A DNA stretch of 64,000 nucleotides from Apteryx mantelli (taxonomy: Eukaryota; Chordata; Aves; Apterygiformes; Apterygidae), in NCBI RefSeq assembly GCF_036417845.1, contig NC_090011.1, positions 1,798,001 through 1,862,000 on the forward strand, written 5' to 3'. Shown in pieces: positions 19,029 to 30,939 of the stretch (positions are counted from its first letter, which is position 1; every line of letters begins with the position of its first letter). A program made the translations under genes and the position numbers. The notes beneath the pieces are model-generated. The model saw only the letters and a program-made list of their open reading frames with translations. It was not told the origin of the DNA and made no database searches.

Positions 19029-21655
19029 ATGGAGCAGGCGGAGGAGCCGCCCGGCGCCCTCTCAGGTGAGCCCGGCCGCGCCACGGGCAGGGGGAGGGCT
19101 GGGTCCGGCCATGGTCAACGCGGGTCCAACTGGGCCACTGCGGGTCCAGCCCTGGCCAGGGTCCATCCAGGCCAACGCGGGTCCAACCCTGGCTGATATG
19201 GGTCCATCCAGGCCAACGTGGGTCCAGCCCTGGCCAGGGTTCCTCCGGGCCACCATGGGCCCAGCCCTAGCCAAGGTGGCACCAGTCCTGGCCAGGGTGC
19301 ATCCAGGCCAACGCAGGTCCAGCCCTGGCTAACGTGGGTCCAGCCCTGGCTAACATGGGTCCATCCAAGCCAACGCAGGTCCAACCTTGGCTAATGTGGG
19401 TCCATCCAGGCCAACATGGGTCCAGCCCTGGCCAGGGTCCATCTGGGCCAACACGGGTCCAACCCTGGCTAACATGGGTCCATCTGGGCCAACACGGGTC
19501 CAACCCTGGCTAACATGGGTCCATCTGGGCCAACACGGGTCCAACCCTGGCTAATGTGGGTCCATCCAGGCCAACACAGGTCCAGCCCTGGCCAATGTGG
19601 GTCCATCCAGGCCAACACAGGTCCAGCCCTGGCCAATGCGGGTCTGCCTGGGGCAATGTGGCTGCAGCCCTGGTCGGAGTCTGACCCTGGCCAACGTGGC
19701 TCCAGCCCTGGCCAGGGTTCCTCTGGGCAAACGCAGATCCATCTAGGCCAACGTGGGTCCAGCCCTGGCCAACATGGGTCCATCTGGGCCAACGTGGCTC
19801 CAGCTCTGGCCAGGGTCCATCTGGACCAACGTGGGTCCATCCAGGCCAACGCAGGTCTGACCCCAACCATCGTAGGCCCGTCTGGGCCAGGTTCCTCATG
19901 GCCGTGTCCAGATGAGGGTTGAAGACCCCCAAGAATGGAGACCCACCATCTCCTTGGGTCTGACTCTGGCTCCATCACACATGAGAGAGCTCAGAGGGGT
20001 TTCGGGGGGTCCCAGGTCCAACCACGGCCAATACATCAGGGTCGGGTTCCTCGTGGCCGTGTCGAGTTGGGCGTCTTCACAGACGGAGACCCACCAACCT
20101 CCCTGCGTCTGACCCCGACTCCGTTCCCACTGGGGAAGGGGGAGCAGGACCTCCCGGGTCCAACCCCCATCTCAAAATGAGTCTGACCCCAGCGAGCACG
20201 GGCCCACCTGGGCCGGGACCCTCGTGGCTGGACAAGGGTCGGGTCAGAGGGCGCCTTATGGCTTCGGGGGCAAATACCCCCCTTGGGGGGCAACTGGGGA
20301 GCTTTGAGGGGCAATTTGGGAGCTTTGGGAGGACAAATTGGGGGCTTCAGGGGGGCAACTTGGGAGCTTCAAGGGAGCAACTTGGAAGCTTCAGGGGGGC
20401 AACTTGGAAGTTTTAGGGGGCAACTTGGGAGCTTCAAGGGAGCAACTTGGAAGCTTCAGGGGAGCAACTTGGAAGTTTTAGGGGGTAACTTGGGAGCTTC
20501 AGGGAGGCAACGTGGAAGTTTTAGGGGGCAACTTGGGAGCTTCAGGGGGGCAACTTGGAAGCTTCAGGGGGGCAACTTGGGAGCTTCAGGGGGGCAACTT
20601 GGGAGCTTCAAGGGGGCAACTTGGGAGCTTCAAGGGGGCAACTTGGGAGCTTCAAGGGAGCAACTTGGGAGCTTCAAGGGAGCAACTTGGGAGCTTCAGG
20701 GAAGCAACTTGGAAGCTTCAAGGGGGCAACTTGGGAGCTTCAAGGGAGCAACTTGGGAGCTTCAGGGGGGCAACTTGGGAGCTTCAGGGGAGCAACTTGG
20801 AAGCTTCAGGGGGGCAACTTGGGAGCTTCAAGGGAGCAACTTGGAAGCTTCAGGGGGGCAACTTGGAAGTTTTAGGGGGCAACTTGGGAGCTTCAGGGGA
20901 GCAACTTGGAAGTTTTAGGGGGCAACTTGGGAGACTCAAGGGGGGCAACTTGGAAGTTTTAGGGGGGCAACTTGGGAGCTTCAAGGGGGCAATTCAGGAG
21001 CCTCAGAGGGGCAATTCAGGAGCTTCAGAGCAACGCGCGTCTCCGTGTCCCCGCAGGGAGCAGGAACAGCCGTGAAGCGGACGTCATGGAGAGCCTAGCG
21101 CCATCCCCGCTGCCACCACCGCCATCCCCGCCGCCGTCCCCCGGCCTGGGCTGGCCCTGGGGGGCGGCAGGCACCCGCAAGCCCTACAAGTGCACCGAGT
21201 GCGGCAAGGCCTTCGGGCAGAGCTCGCACCTCATGCGCCACCTGGGCACCCACACGGGCGAGAAGCCCTACAAGTGCGGCGCCTGCGCCAAGAGCTTCGC
21301 CCAACGCTCCAACCTGCTGCAGCACCAGCGGGCCCACACGGGCGAGAAGCCGTACGAGTGCGGCGCCTGCGGCAAGCGTTTCGGCTGGAGCTCCAACCTC
21401 AGCCAGCACCGGCGTCTCCACACCGGCCAAAAACCCTTCCAGTGCGGCCAGTGCGGCAAACGCTTCGGCGAGAGCGCCCGCCTCCTCGAGCACCAGCGCA
21501 CCCACACGGGCGAGAAGCCCTACCGCTGCCCCGACTGCGCCAAGACCTTCAGCCGCGGCTCCCACCTCGCCCGCCACCGGCGCCTCCACGGCGCCGGCGA
21601 GGCGCGCGGCCAGAGCGGGGCCCTGGCGCTGCGCCGCGGCGCCCGCGGGCTCTGA
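19029..21655 (+). CDS. Five-finger C2H2 zinc-finger protein
   Basis: Predicted 211-aa nuclear DNA-binding protein. A non-coding CpG exon ends at the donor after 18480. Coding exon 19029-19065 (ATG at 19029; [12 protein letters not shown]) is joined in phase 1 to terminal exon 21057-21655 through a clear CCCCGCAG acceptor. After a Pro-rich linker come five fingers with canonical TGEKPY/TGQKPF linkers (first [20 protein letters not shown]). The stop TGA at 21653-21655 follows the last finger by about 24 residues. No KRAB, SCAN or BTB domain. Finger helices differ from one another (Q-H-R, Q-N-Q, W-N-Q, E-R-E, R-H-R at -1/+3/+6), unlike the minus-strand gene at 11.7 kb. Orthology is not assigned. 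Confidence 0.88.
19110..19880. repeat. ~42-bp GGTCCAACCCTGGCTAACAT minisatellite in zinc-finger gene intron
   Basis: Tandem units built from GGGTCCATCTGGGCCAACAC and GGTCCAACCCTGGCTAACAT. It lies in the intron between exons 19029-19065 and 21057-21655. Confidence 0.9.
19880..20170. repeat. Dispersed avian-type repeat, copy 2
   Basis: Shares GCCAGGTTCCTCATGGCC and a following GAATGGAGACCCACCATC segment with 7380-7660 and with the inverse of 42390-42905. Two imperfect units lie head to tail. Confidence 0.65.
20280..21030. repeat. 21-bp GGGGGCAACTTGGGAGCTTC minisatellite
   Basis: About 35 very regular 21-bp copies, with variants ending GGAAGTTTTA. Because 21 is a multiple of three, each frame repeats one heptapeptide (for example GATWELQ), which explains the 187-211-codon open frames. 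It is intronic, ending just before the acceptor at 21056. Confidence 0.95.
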
Positions 21656-21709
21656 GGAGCACAGCGCGGCGCGGACCTCCCGCGGGAGCCACGGGGACGG
21701 CGTTCGGCG

Positions 21710-22990
21710 CCCGGCGGCGGCTTGCGGAGAGCCAACGGACGCGGGATGGGGGCGAACCTGGACACTGAGGCTTGGGGACGGTCCGTGACGTGGCCAACGG
21801 CCGCCACGGCCCTTCTGCGGTAGCCACAGGGACGTGGTTCAGCCCCGTCGGCAGCTTGCGGAGAGCCAACGGACGCGGGATGGGGGCGAACCTGGACACG
21901 AAGGCTTGGGGATGGTCCGTGACGTGGCCAACAGCCACCACGGCCCTTCTGCGGTAGCCACAGGGACGTGGTTCGGCCCCATCGGCACCCATCGTTGGCT
22001 TGCAGAGGAGCCACGTGGGCAAACGGACGTGGGATGGAGGCGAACCTGGACACGAAGGCTTGGGGATGGTCCGTGACGTGGCCAATGGCCACCACGGCCC
22101 TTCTGCGGTAGCCACAGGGACGTGGTTCAGCCCCGTCAGCGCCCGTCGTTGGCTTGCAGAGGAGCCACGTGGGCAAACGGACGTCGGACCAGGGTCATGA
22201 AGACTTTGGGAGGCTCCTCAATGAGGCCAGCGGCTACTGCAGCCCTTCTGTGGTAGCCACGGGGACGTGGTTTGGTCCAGTTGGCCCCCGTCGCTGGCTC
22301 GTGGAGGGCCCACATGGACAAACAGATGCAGGATCGGGGGCAAACACGGATGCAAAGACTCGGGGAGGATCTGTGACATGGCCAGCGGTGGCCACAGCCC
22401 TTCTGCAGGAGCCACGGGGACGTGGTCTGGTCCTGTCAATGCCCAGCCTTGGCTTCCAGAGAGCCCGTGTGGGCAAACAGACATAGGATTCGGGTTGTAA
22501 ATACTCTGGGAGGCTCCACAAAGTGGCCAGTGGCTACCCCGGCCCTTCTGTGGTAGCCACGGGGACATGGTTGGTCCAGTTGGCACCTGTCACCAGCTTG
22601 CGGAGGAGCCACGTGGGCAAACGGACGTGGGATGGGGGCAAACCCGGACACAAAGACTCGGGGATCATCCATGACGTGGCCAACGGCCACCACGGCCCTT
22701 CTGCGGTAGCCACAGGGACGTGGTTCGGCCCCGTCAACGCCCGTCGTTGGCTTGCAGAGGAGCCACGTGGGCAAACGGATGTGGGATGGGGGCAAACCTG
22801 GACACGAGGACTCGGGGATCATCCATGACGTGGCCAACGGCCACCACGGCCCTTCTGCGGTAGCCACGGGGCTGTGGTTCAGCCCCCTCGTCGGCTCACG
22901 GAGAGGCCACGTGGGTGAACACCAACGCAAAGGCTCGGGGAGGCTCCACGCCGCGGCCAACGGCTACTGTGGCCCTTCCGCGCTGGCCAC
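21710..22990. repeat. ~135-150-bp tandem repeat in zinc-finger gene 3' region
   Basis: About nine units, each with CCACGGCCCTTCTGCGGTAG, ACAGGGACGTGGTTCAGCCC and GAGCCACGTGGGCAAACGGA. It lies between the stop codon and the poly-A signal at 23013, so it is probably transcribed as 3' UTR. Confidence 0.88.
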
Positions 22991-23012
22991 GTGCCCGTGG
23001 GGCAGGAGCCTC

Positions 23013-23018
23013 ATTAAA
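23013..23018 (+). terminator. Poly-A signal ATTAAA of the five-finger gene
   Basis: ATTAAA downstream of the 3' repeat; the only good candidate after the 21655 stop. Confidence 0.55.
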
Positions 23019-23172
23019 GGCCGATTCCTAAAAGCGACTTGGAGCGCGCCGAGATGGGATTTTTAGGGACGGGGGGGAAAAAAGGCACGAACGGAGGGGA
23101 CGGAGCGTTTCCTTCAAACGTTCGCGTTGGGTTTTCAGAGCCCGCCGGGCGCCCGCGCGGCCCCCACGGGCG

Positions 23173-23178
23173 TTTAAT
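23173..23178 (-). terminator. ZBTB45: Poly-A signal ATTAAA, probable end of ZBTB45
   Basis: TTTAAT on the plus strand, i.e. ATTAAA in the ZBTB45 direction, about 860 bp beyond its stop. It faces the opposite-strand signal at 23013. Confidence 0.5.
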
Positions 23179-23209
23179 AACCCGGCGCGCGGGGCCACGG
23201 CCGCCACGG

Positions 23210-23890
23210 CCGCCGTCCTCGTCCTTCCTCGCCCTCCGCCATCCCGCCGTCCTTGTCCTTCCTTGCTCTCTGCCATCCCGCCGTCCTCGTCCTTCCTCGC
23301 TCTCTGCCATCCCGCCGTCCTCGTCCTTCCTTGCTCTCCACCGTCCTCATCCTTCCTTGCTCTCCACCGTCCTCGTCCTTCCTCACTCTCCGCCGTCCTC
23401 ATCCTTCCTCGCTCTCCGCCATCCTTGTCCTTCCTCGCTCTCCACTGTCCTCATCCTTCCTTGCTTTCCGCCATCCTTGTCCTTCCCCGTTCTCCACCAT
23501 CCCACCAACTTCATCCTTCCTTGCTCTCCACCATCCCACCAACCTCATCCTTCCTTGCTCTCCGCCATCCCACTGTCCTCGTCCTTCCCTGTTCTCCGCC
23601 ATCCCACCAACTTCATCCTTCCTCGCTCTCCACCATGCCACCAACCTCGTCCTTCCTTGCTCTCCGCCATCCCACCGTCCTCCTCCTTCCCTGCTCTCCA
23701 CCGTCGTCCTTCCCTGCTCTCCGCCATCCCACCATCCTCATCCTTCCTTGCTCTCCACCATCCCGCCGTCCTCGTCCTTCCTTGCTCTCCACCATCCTCG
23801 TCCTTCCCCGCTCTCTGCCATCCCAGCAACCTCATCCTTCCTTGCTCTCCGCCGCCCTGCCGTCCTCGTCCTTCCTCGCTCTCCGCCGCC
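23210..23890. repeat. ~33-bp pyrimidine-rich repeat in ZBTB45 3' UTR
   Basis: Units of TCCTTCCTTGCTCTCCRCCATCC type, with CCGTCCTCG or CCACCAACCTCA inserts. It lies between the ZBTB45 stop and its probable poly-A signal. Confidence 0.88.
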
Positions 23891-24032
23891 CCGCGCCGAC
23901 AAACCGAAGCCGGCGGAGAGTCGCGGCGCCGCTCGGGGGCCTCCCGTCCCTCCCCGCAAGTTCCACGCCGCGCCGCGCCGGCGGATCGCTCCTCGGCGAG
24001 ACAGAAGGGGACGAGGCAACCGGCGGCTACCG

Positions 24033-27000
24033 TCACGCCGGCCCGGCCTCGGCGCCCTGCCAAGCCGCCAGACCAGCTTCTGGTGGCGGCGGTGGCGGCG
24101 GTGGTGGTGGTGGTGGTGGTGGCTCAGGCTGCCAAACCTCGGTGGCCGGTGGTGGCGGCGGTGGCGGTCCGACGGGATGGTTGGCGGCGGCGTGGCGTTC
24201 CAGGAGGGTGCGGTGGGAGAAGCCCTTGGTGCAGAGGCGGCACTGGAAGCGCTCGGGCCGGTGCGTGCGCATGTGGACGTTGAGGGAGCTCTTCTGGGTG
24301 AAGCGCTTGCAGCAGACGGCGCACTGGAAGGCGCGCACGCCCGTGTGCGTCACCATGTGCTTCAGCAGGTAGTCGCGCAGCGAGAACGAGCGCCAGCAGA
24401 TCGAGCACTGGTGGGGCTTCTCGCCTGCGGGGGTGGTGGCACGGTGGCTGTCCCCATCGTCCCTTGTCCCTGGTTTCCACCACGTCCCGCTTACGGCGCC
24501 GTTCCTGGTCCCCCGGCGCGTCGTGTCGCCATTTCTGTGTCTTTACCCGCCCCGCATCCCCGTTGCATCCACATCCCCACGTCCCTGGTACATCCCTGTC
24601 CCCTCGTGTCCCCCTTACGTCCCCATCCCTGTCCCCCCAGGTCCCTGTTTCCCCCTCCGTGTCCCTGTCCCCGTCGCCCCTCGTCCCCATTCCCCCGTGT
24701 TCCCGTTCCCCTCCCGCGTCCCCGGCGCCTCGTGTCGCCGTTCCCATGTCTTTACCCGCCCCACATCCCCGTTGCATCCACATCCCCACGTTCCTGGTAC
24801 ATCCCTGTCCCCTCGTGTCCCCCTTACGTCCCCATCCCTGTCCCCCCAGGTCCCCATTTCCCCTCCAGGTCCCTGTCCCCGTCACCTCTTGTCCCCGTTC
24901 CCCCGTGTTCCCGTTCCCCTCCCGTGTCCCCGGCGCCTCATGTCGCCATTCCCGTGTCTTTACCCGCCCCGCATCCCCGTTGCATCCGCATCCCCACGTC
25001 CCTGGTACGTCCCTGTCCCCTCGTGTCCCCCTTTCATCCCCATCCCTGTCCCCCCAGGTCCCTGTTTCCCCCTCCATGTCCCCATCGTCCCTCGTCCCCG
25101 TTCCCCCGTGTTCCCATTCCCCTCCCGCGTCCCCAGCACCTCGTGTCACCGTTCCCGTGTCTTTACCCGCCCCGCATCCCCGTTGCATCCGCATCCCCAC
25201 GTCCCTGGTACATCCCTGTCCCCTCGTGTCCCCCTTACGTCCCCATCCTTGTCCCCCCAGGTCCCTGTTTCCCCCCCCCAGGTCCCTGTCCCCGTCGTCC
25301 CTTGTCCCCGTTCCTCCGTGTTCCCGTTCCCCTCCCGCGTCCCCGGTGCCTCGTGTCGCCGTTCCCATGTCTTTACCTGCCCTGCATCCCTGTTGCATCC
25401 ACATCCCCGCGTCCCTGGTACGTCCCTGTCCCCTCGTGTGCCCCTTACGTCCCCATCCCTGTCCCTCCAGGTCCCTGTTTCCCCTCCAGGTCCCTGTCCC
25501 CGTCGCCCCTCGTCCCCGTTCCCCCGTGTTCCCGGTCCCCCGGCGCATCCCTGTCGCCTCATGTCCCCGTTCCCGTGTCTTTACCCGCCCTGCATCCCCG
25601 TTGCATCCACATCCCCGCGTCCCTGGTACATCCCTGTCCCCTTGTGTCCCCCTTATGTCCCCATCCCTGTCCCCCCCAGGTCCCTGTTTCCCCTCTGTGT
25701 CCCCGTCGCCCCTCGTCCCCGTTCCCCCGTGTTCCCGGTACCCTCCCACGTCCCCGGCACCTCGTGTCGCCGTTCCCGTGTCTTTACCCGCCCCGCATCC
25801 CCGTTGCATCCACATCCCCACATCCCTGGTACATCCCTGTCCCCTCGTGTCCCCCTTACGTCCCCATCCCTGTCCCTCCAGGTCCCTGTCGTCCCTCGTC
25901 CCCGTTCCCCCGTGTTCCCATTCCCCTCCCGCGTCCCCGGCACCTCGTGTCGCCGTTCCCGTGTCTTTACCTGCCCCGCATCCCCGTTGCATCCACATCC
26001 CCACGTCCCTGGTACGTCCCTGTCCCCTCGTGTCCCCCTTACGTCCCCATCCCTGTCCCGCCAGGTCCCCGTTTCCCCCTCCGTGTCCCTGTCCCCGTCG
26101 CCCCTCATCCCCGTTCCCCTCCCGCGTCCCCGGTGCCTCGTGTCGCCGTTCCCGTGTCTTTACCCGCCCTGCATCCCTGTTGCATCCACGTCCCCGCGTT
26201 CCTGGTACATCCCTGTCCCCTCGTGTCCCCCTTACGTCCCCATCCCTGTCCCCCCCAGGTCCCCGTTTCCCCCCCCAGGTCCCTGTCCCCGTCACCCCTT
26301 GTCCCTGTCGCCCCTCGTCCCCGTTCCCCTCCCACGTCCGCGTCACCTCGTGTCGCCGTTCCCATGTCTTTACCCGCCGCCGCATCCCTGTTGCATCCAC
26401 ATCCCCGCGTCCCTGGTACATCCCTGTCCCCTCGTGTGCCCCTTACGTCCCCATCCCTGTCCCCCCAGGTCCCTGTTTCCCCCTCCGTGTCCCTGTCCCC
26501 GTCGCCCCTTGTCCCCGTTCCCCCGTGTTCCCGTTCCCCTCCTGCGTCCCCGTCGCGTCCCCGTCGCCCCTCATCCCTGTTCCCATGTCTTTACCCGCCC
26601 CGCATCCCCGTTGCATCCGCATCCCCACGTCCCTGGTACGTCCCTGTCCCCTCATGTCCCCCTTACGTCCCCATCCCTGTCCCCCCCAGGTCCCCATTTC
26701 CCCCCCCAGGTCCCTGTCCCTGTCGCCCCTTGTCCCCGTTCCCCCGTGTTCCTGTTACCCTCCCGCGTCCCCGGTGCCTCGTGTCGCCGTTCCCGTGTCT
26801 TTACCCGCCCTGCATCCCTGTTGCATCCACATCCCCGCGTCCCTGGTACGTCCCTGTCCCCTCGTGTCCCCCTTACGTCCCCATCCCTGTCCCCCCCAGG
26901 TCCCCATTTCCCCCCCCAGGTCCCTGTCCCTGTCGCCCCTTGTCCCCGTTCCTCCGTGTTCCCGTTCCCCTCCCGCGTCCCCGGCGCCTCATGTCCCTGT

Positions 27001-28757
27001 TCCCGTGTCTTTACCCGCCGCCGCATCCACGTCCCTGGTACGTCTCTGTCCCCCCAGGTCCCCATTTCCCCTCCATGTCCCTGTCCCCGTTGCCCCATGT
27101 CCCCATTACGTCCCCGTCCCCATTCCACCCCCCACGTCTCCCCGTTGCCCCCGTCCCCACTGGCCCACAGCCCTGTTCATGTCCCCATGTCCCCACGGCC
27201 CCGTTCCTCCATCTGTGATGTTGCTGTCCCCCCCCCCATGTCCCCCTCCCTGCCACGTCCTTGTTCCCCCACCCCAGATGTCCCCATCCCCCCCAATGTC
27301 CCTGTTTGCCCCCATGTCCCTGTCCCCATCCCCCTACATCCCTGTTTTGTCCCCATTGCCCCATTTTCCTGTCCCCCCCATGTCCCCAACCCCGCTGCCC
27401 CATGTCCCTGTCCCCCCCGTCCCCATTCCCCTACACCCCACGTCCCTGTTTGCCCCCCATGTCCCTGTCCCCATCCCCCTACATCCCTGTTTGGGCCCCA
27501 TGTCCCCACATCGCTGTCCCCATTGCCCCATTTTCCTGTCCCCCCCCACATCCCCATTGCCCGCCACGTCCCCGTTCCCCCACGCTCGATGTCCGCTGTC
27601 GCCCCACGTCCCCCTACACCCCTGCCCCCCCCATTTCCCCACGTCCCCCATCGGGGCAGCCGCGAGAGCCCCCCCGTCGTCCCCCCCCACCCCACGCGGT
27701 TTCACCCCCGTTTCACCCCCTCACCCGAGTGGATGAACATGTGCTTGGTGTAATTCTTGCGCGAGCTGAAGGTTTTCTGGCAGTGGCCGCACTGGTAGGA
27801 AGGTTCGGAGCAGCGCGAAGGGCCCGGCCGGGGCGCCGGGGGGGCCGGGGGGGCGCCGGGATTCAACCCCACCTCGGTCCCGGCTTCGTAGAACGGCGGC
27901 GGCGGCGGCGGCGGGGGCGGCGGCGGCGGGGCGAAGGCGAAAGCGTCGGCGCCCGCGGGCGCTTTGGGCCCGAAAGCGAAGCTTCGTCCCGCCGCCTCCA
28001 AGCTGCAGTCGGGCCCGAATTTCCCCCCTTCCTCAGCCGGCGGCCAAGGGGGTAAAAACGCTTCGGCGAAAACCTCGGGCGCCCCGAAAAATTGCGGCTC
28101 CTCGGCGGCGGCGAAAGGCGCCGGGGCGAAGCCTTCCTCGCCGCCGCCGCCGCCTTCCTCCTCCTCCTTGACGGGCAGCTGGAGCCGCAGCGGCTGCCGT
28201 TGCTTGCGGCTGTGGCAGCTCGGCGCCGTTTCGGGCTGCCCCGGCCGCCCGTCGGCGTCGCGTTGCTGCGCCGCCGCCAACAGGTCGCGCAGCTTGTACC
28301 GCACCTCGGCACCCTTGGGCGCTTCGGGCGCTTCGGCCTCGGCGGCGGCGGGCGGGGGCCGGGCGGCGGGCAAAGCTTTGGGCCCGCGGCTCTGCGAGAT
28401 GATCTGGGTGCACTCGTCGATGACCGTCTTGATCTGGAGGACGGAGGCGGCCGTGAGGATGTGCAAGGCCTCGGACTGGGCGACGACGAGGCAGCCGCTG
28501 TACATGAACTCGACGAGCTGCCGCACGGCGCCGCTGGGCACCACGGGTGGCACCTCGATGGCCGAGTGACCCAGCAGCAGCTTGTCATGGAAGAAAGGGC
28601 TGCCGGCGGCCAGCACGCAGCGGTGGGCGCGCAGCGTCGCCTCCCGGATGCGCACCGTCACGTCGCAGAAGTGGCCGCCCAGGCGCTGCCCGTTGAGCGT
28701 CTCCAGCAGCGACTTGCTGAAGTTCTGCAGGTGGATGTAGTGCACCGCTTCCGCCAT
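24033..28757 (-). CDS. ZBTB45: ZBTB45, BTB-zinc-finger transcriptional repressor
   Basis: Nuclear BTB/POZ C2H2 regulator. Two coding exons: 27725-28757 (ATG at 28757; [14 protein letters not shown]) and 24033-24424, joined in phase 1 within the first finger's linker (SG|EKPHQC). They give 474 aa, against roughly 510 in mammals. The BTB domain covers about residues 20-125 ([20 protein letters not shown]). The middle is low-complexity and acidic, with a conserved SRKQRQP stretch and a poly-Pro run. Four C2H2 fingers start at [20 protein letters not shown], and a second poly-Pro tail (14 Pro) comes from a GGT/GGC repeat near 24080-24120. A splice acceptor lies upstream near 28803, and a non-coding first exon probably ends at 30642. 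It is head-to-head with THAP7 and tail-to-tail with the five-finger gene. Identity is secure from BTB, fingers and gene order. Confidence 0.96.
24540..27110. repeat. ~210-bp higher-order minisatellite in ZBTB45 intron
   Basis: About 13 units, each marked by GTGTCTTTACCCGCC, CATCCCCGTTGCATCCACAT and TCCCTGGTACATCCCTGTCC. The spacing of the first marker is 190-225 bp. It lacks stop codons in all three plus frames, giving spurious open frames of up to about 1300 codons. Confidence 0.95.
27120..27640. repeat. CCCATGTCCCCATTGCCCC-type repeat in ZBTB45 intron
   Basis: Degenerate C-rich repeat adjoining the 210-bp array, with units including CATGTCCCTGTCCCCATCCC. It ends just before the ZBTB45 donor at 27724. 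Confidence 0.7.
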
Positions 28758-28799
28758 GGCCGGGGGACGCCGCGGGGGGACGTCGGCGAGGTCTGCGGG

Positions 28800-30580
28800 C
28801 GCCTGTGGGTCAGGGGACACCTTAGGAGATGTCACCGGGGCGTTGGGGACGGTTTAGGGGACGTCATCGGGGTCTGGGGACGCTGCCGGGTACGTTACTG
28901 GGGTTGAGAGTCACCTTAGGAAATGTTACCAGAGATCTGGAGATGGTTTAGGGGGCGTCACTGGGGTTCTGGGGACACTGCTGGGGACATTGCCAGGGTC
29001 TAAGGATGTCACTGAGGTCTGGAGACACCTTAGGAGATGTCACCGGGGTCTGGGGACACCACTGGGTACGTTACTGGGGTTGAGGGTCGCCTTAGGAGAT
29101 GTCACCGGAGGTGTGGGGACGGTTTAGGGGGCGTCATCAGGGTTCTGCGGACACTGCTGGGGACATTGCCAGGGCCTAAGGATGTCACTGAGGTCTGGAG
29201 ACACCTTAGGAGATGTCACCGGGGTCTGGGGACACTGCCGGGTACGTTACTGGGGTTGAGGGTCGCCTTAGGAGATGTCACCGGAGGTCTGGGGACGGTT
29301 TAGGGGACGTCGGCGAGGTTTGCGGGTGCCTGTGGGTCAGGGGACACCTTAGGAGATGTCACCGGAGGTCTGGGGACGGTTTAGGGGACGTCATCGGGGT
29401 CTGGGGACGCTGCTGCATACATTACTGGGGTTGAGGGTTGCCTTAGGAGATGTCACTAGGGGGTTGGGGATGGTTTAGGGGACGTCATCGGGGTCTGGGG
29501 ACGCTGCTAGGGACATTGCCAGGGTCTAAGGATGTCACTGAGGTCTGGAAACACCTTAGGAGATGTCATTGGGGTCTGGGGATGGTTTAGGGGACGTCAT
29601 CAGGGTTCTGGGGATACTGCTGGGGACATTGCCAGGGTCTGGGGACATCACTGAGGTCTGGAGACACCTTAGGAGATGTCATCGGGGTCTGGGATGGTTT
29701 AGGGGATGTTACTGGGGTTGAGGGTCACCTTAGGAGATGTCACCAGGGGGTTGGGGATGGTTTAGGGGACGTCATCGGGGTCTGGGGATGCTGCTGGGTA
29801 CGTTACTGGGGTTGAGGGTCACCTTAGGGGATGTCATTGGGGTTCTGGGGACACTGCTGGGGACATTGCCAGGGTCTAAGGATGTCACTGAGGTCTGGAG
29901 ACACCTTAGGAGATGTCACTGGAGGTCTGGGGACACTGCTGGGTACGTTACTGGGGTTGAGGGCCACCTTAGGAGATGTCACTGGAGGTCTGGGGACACT
30001 GCTGGGGACATTGCCAGGGTCTGGGGACATCACTGAGGTCTGGAGACACCTTAGGAGATGTCATCGGGGTCTGGGGATGGTTTAGGGGATATTACTGGGG
30101 TTGAGGGTCGCCTTAGGAGATGTCACCGGAGGTCTGGGGACAGTTTAGGGGATGTCATCGGGGTCTGGGGATGCCACTAGGATCATTGCTGAGGTCTGGA
30201 GACACTTGTGGGAACAGCACTGGGATCTGGGGACACCACTAGGGACATCGCTGGGGTTCAGGGACACCTTAGCGGATGTCACCAGGGGTCTGGGGATGCC
30301 TTAGGGGACATCACCAGGGTTTGGGGACATCACCAGGGTCTGGAGACACCTGTGGAAACAGCACCAGGGTCTGGGGACACCACTGGGGTTGAAGGACACC
30401 TTAGGGGATGTCACCGGGGTCTGGGGACACCCTAGGGGACATCAGCAGGGTTTGGGGACATCAGCAGGGGCTGGGGACACCTGTGGGAACAGCACTGGGG
30501 TCTGGGGACACCGCCGGGGCTGAGGGACACCTTAGCGGATGTCACCGGGGTCTGGGGCCACCTCAGGGGACGTCACCGGC
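28800..30580. repeat. GGGGTCTGGGGACACTGCTG minisatellite in ZBTB45 5' intron
   Basis: Composite units of CACCTTAGGAGATGTCACCG, GGGGTCTGGGGACACTGC and GTTACTGGGGTTGAGGG in varying order. It fills the intron between the non-coding exon (end 30642) and the coding exon. Confidence 0.9.
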
Positions 30581-30639
30581 CCCTCCCCCACAGGGGGACC
30601 CAGGCGTCCGGGCCGCGCGGGGGGGGCGGGGCCGCACTC

Positions 30640-30900
30640 ACCTCCCGGTCCCCTCCGGAACCGCCGCCGCTAGCCCCGGCCACCCGGAAGTACCTCGAAG
30701 GAGCACTTCCGGCGGCCGCCGCAGAGGATACGTCACTTCCGGGGAGTGACAGCCATAGAGAAGCCCTCCCCCGTGCTCAGAGGGGCCGGAGCGGAAGTGG
30801 GCTGAGATCATAGAGAATAAAGACGGGGCCCCACAGAGGCGGCGGGAGGATGGTAACGGGGGGGGGGGGGGGGCGAGGTGAGGGCGGAAGTGACGTTAGA
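30640..30900 (-). promoter_or_regulatory. ZBTB45: ZBTB45 5' exon and promoter with five ETS-type sites
   Basis: A donor (GGAG|GTGAGTG) lies at 30642-30640. GGAAGT/ACTTCC cores occur at 30684, 30705, 30735, 30792 and 30885, plus a CRE-like TACGTCAC at about 30730 and TGACGTTA at about 30891. ETS/GABP and CREB binding are inferred from motifs only. Confidence 0.5.
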
Positions 30901-30939
30901 GACGTTTCCAGCCTCCTGCTCTAAGTCTGGCGTCACCTC

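Noticed and set aside
24433-27753. Plus-strand open frames of 1090-1320 codons (Pro/Ser-rich) as giant proteins
   Set aside because: They lie on a ~210-bp minisatellite that is open in all three frames at once, inside the ZBTB45 intron.
30850-30860. Tiny plus-strand first exon ending ATG|GTAACG, divergent from ZBTB45
   Set aside because: No downstream plus-strand coding exon before THAP7 fits it.
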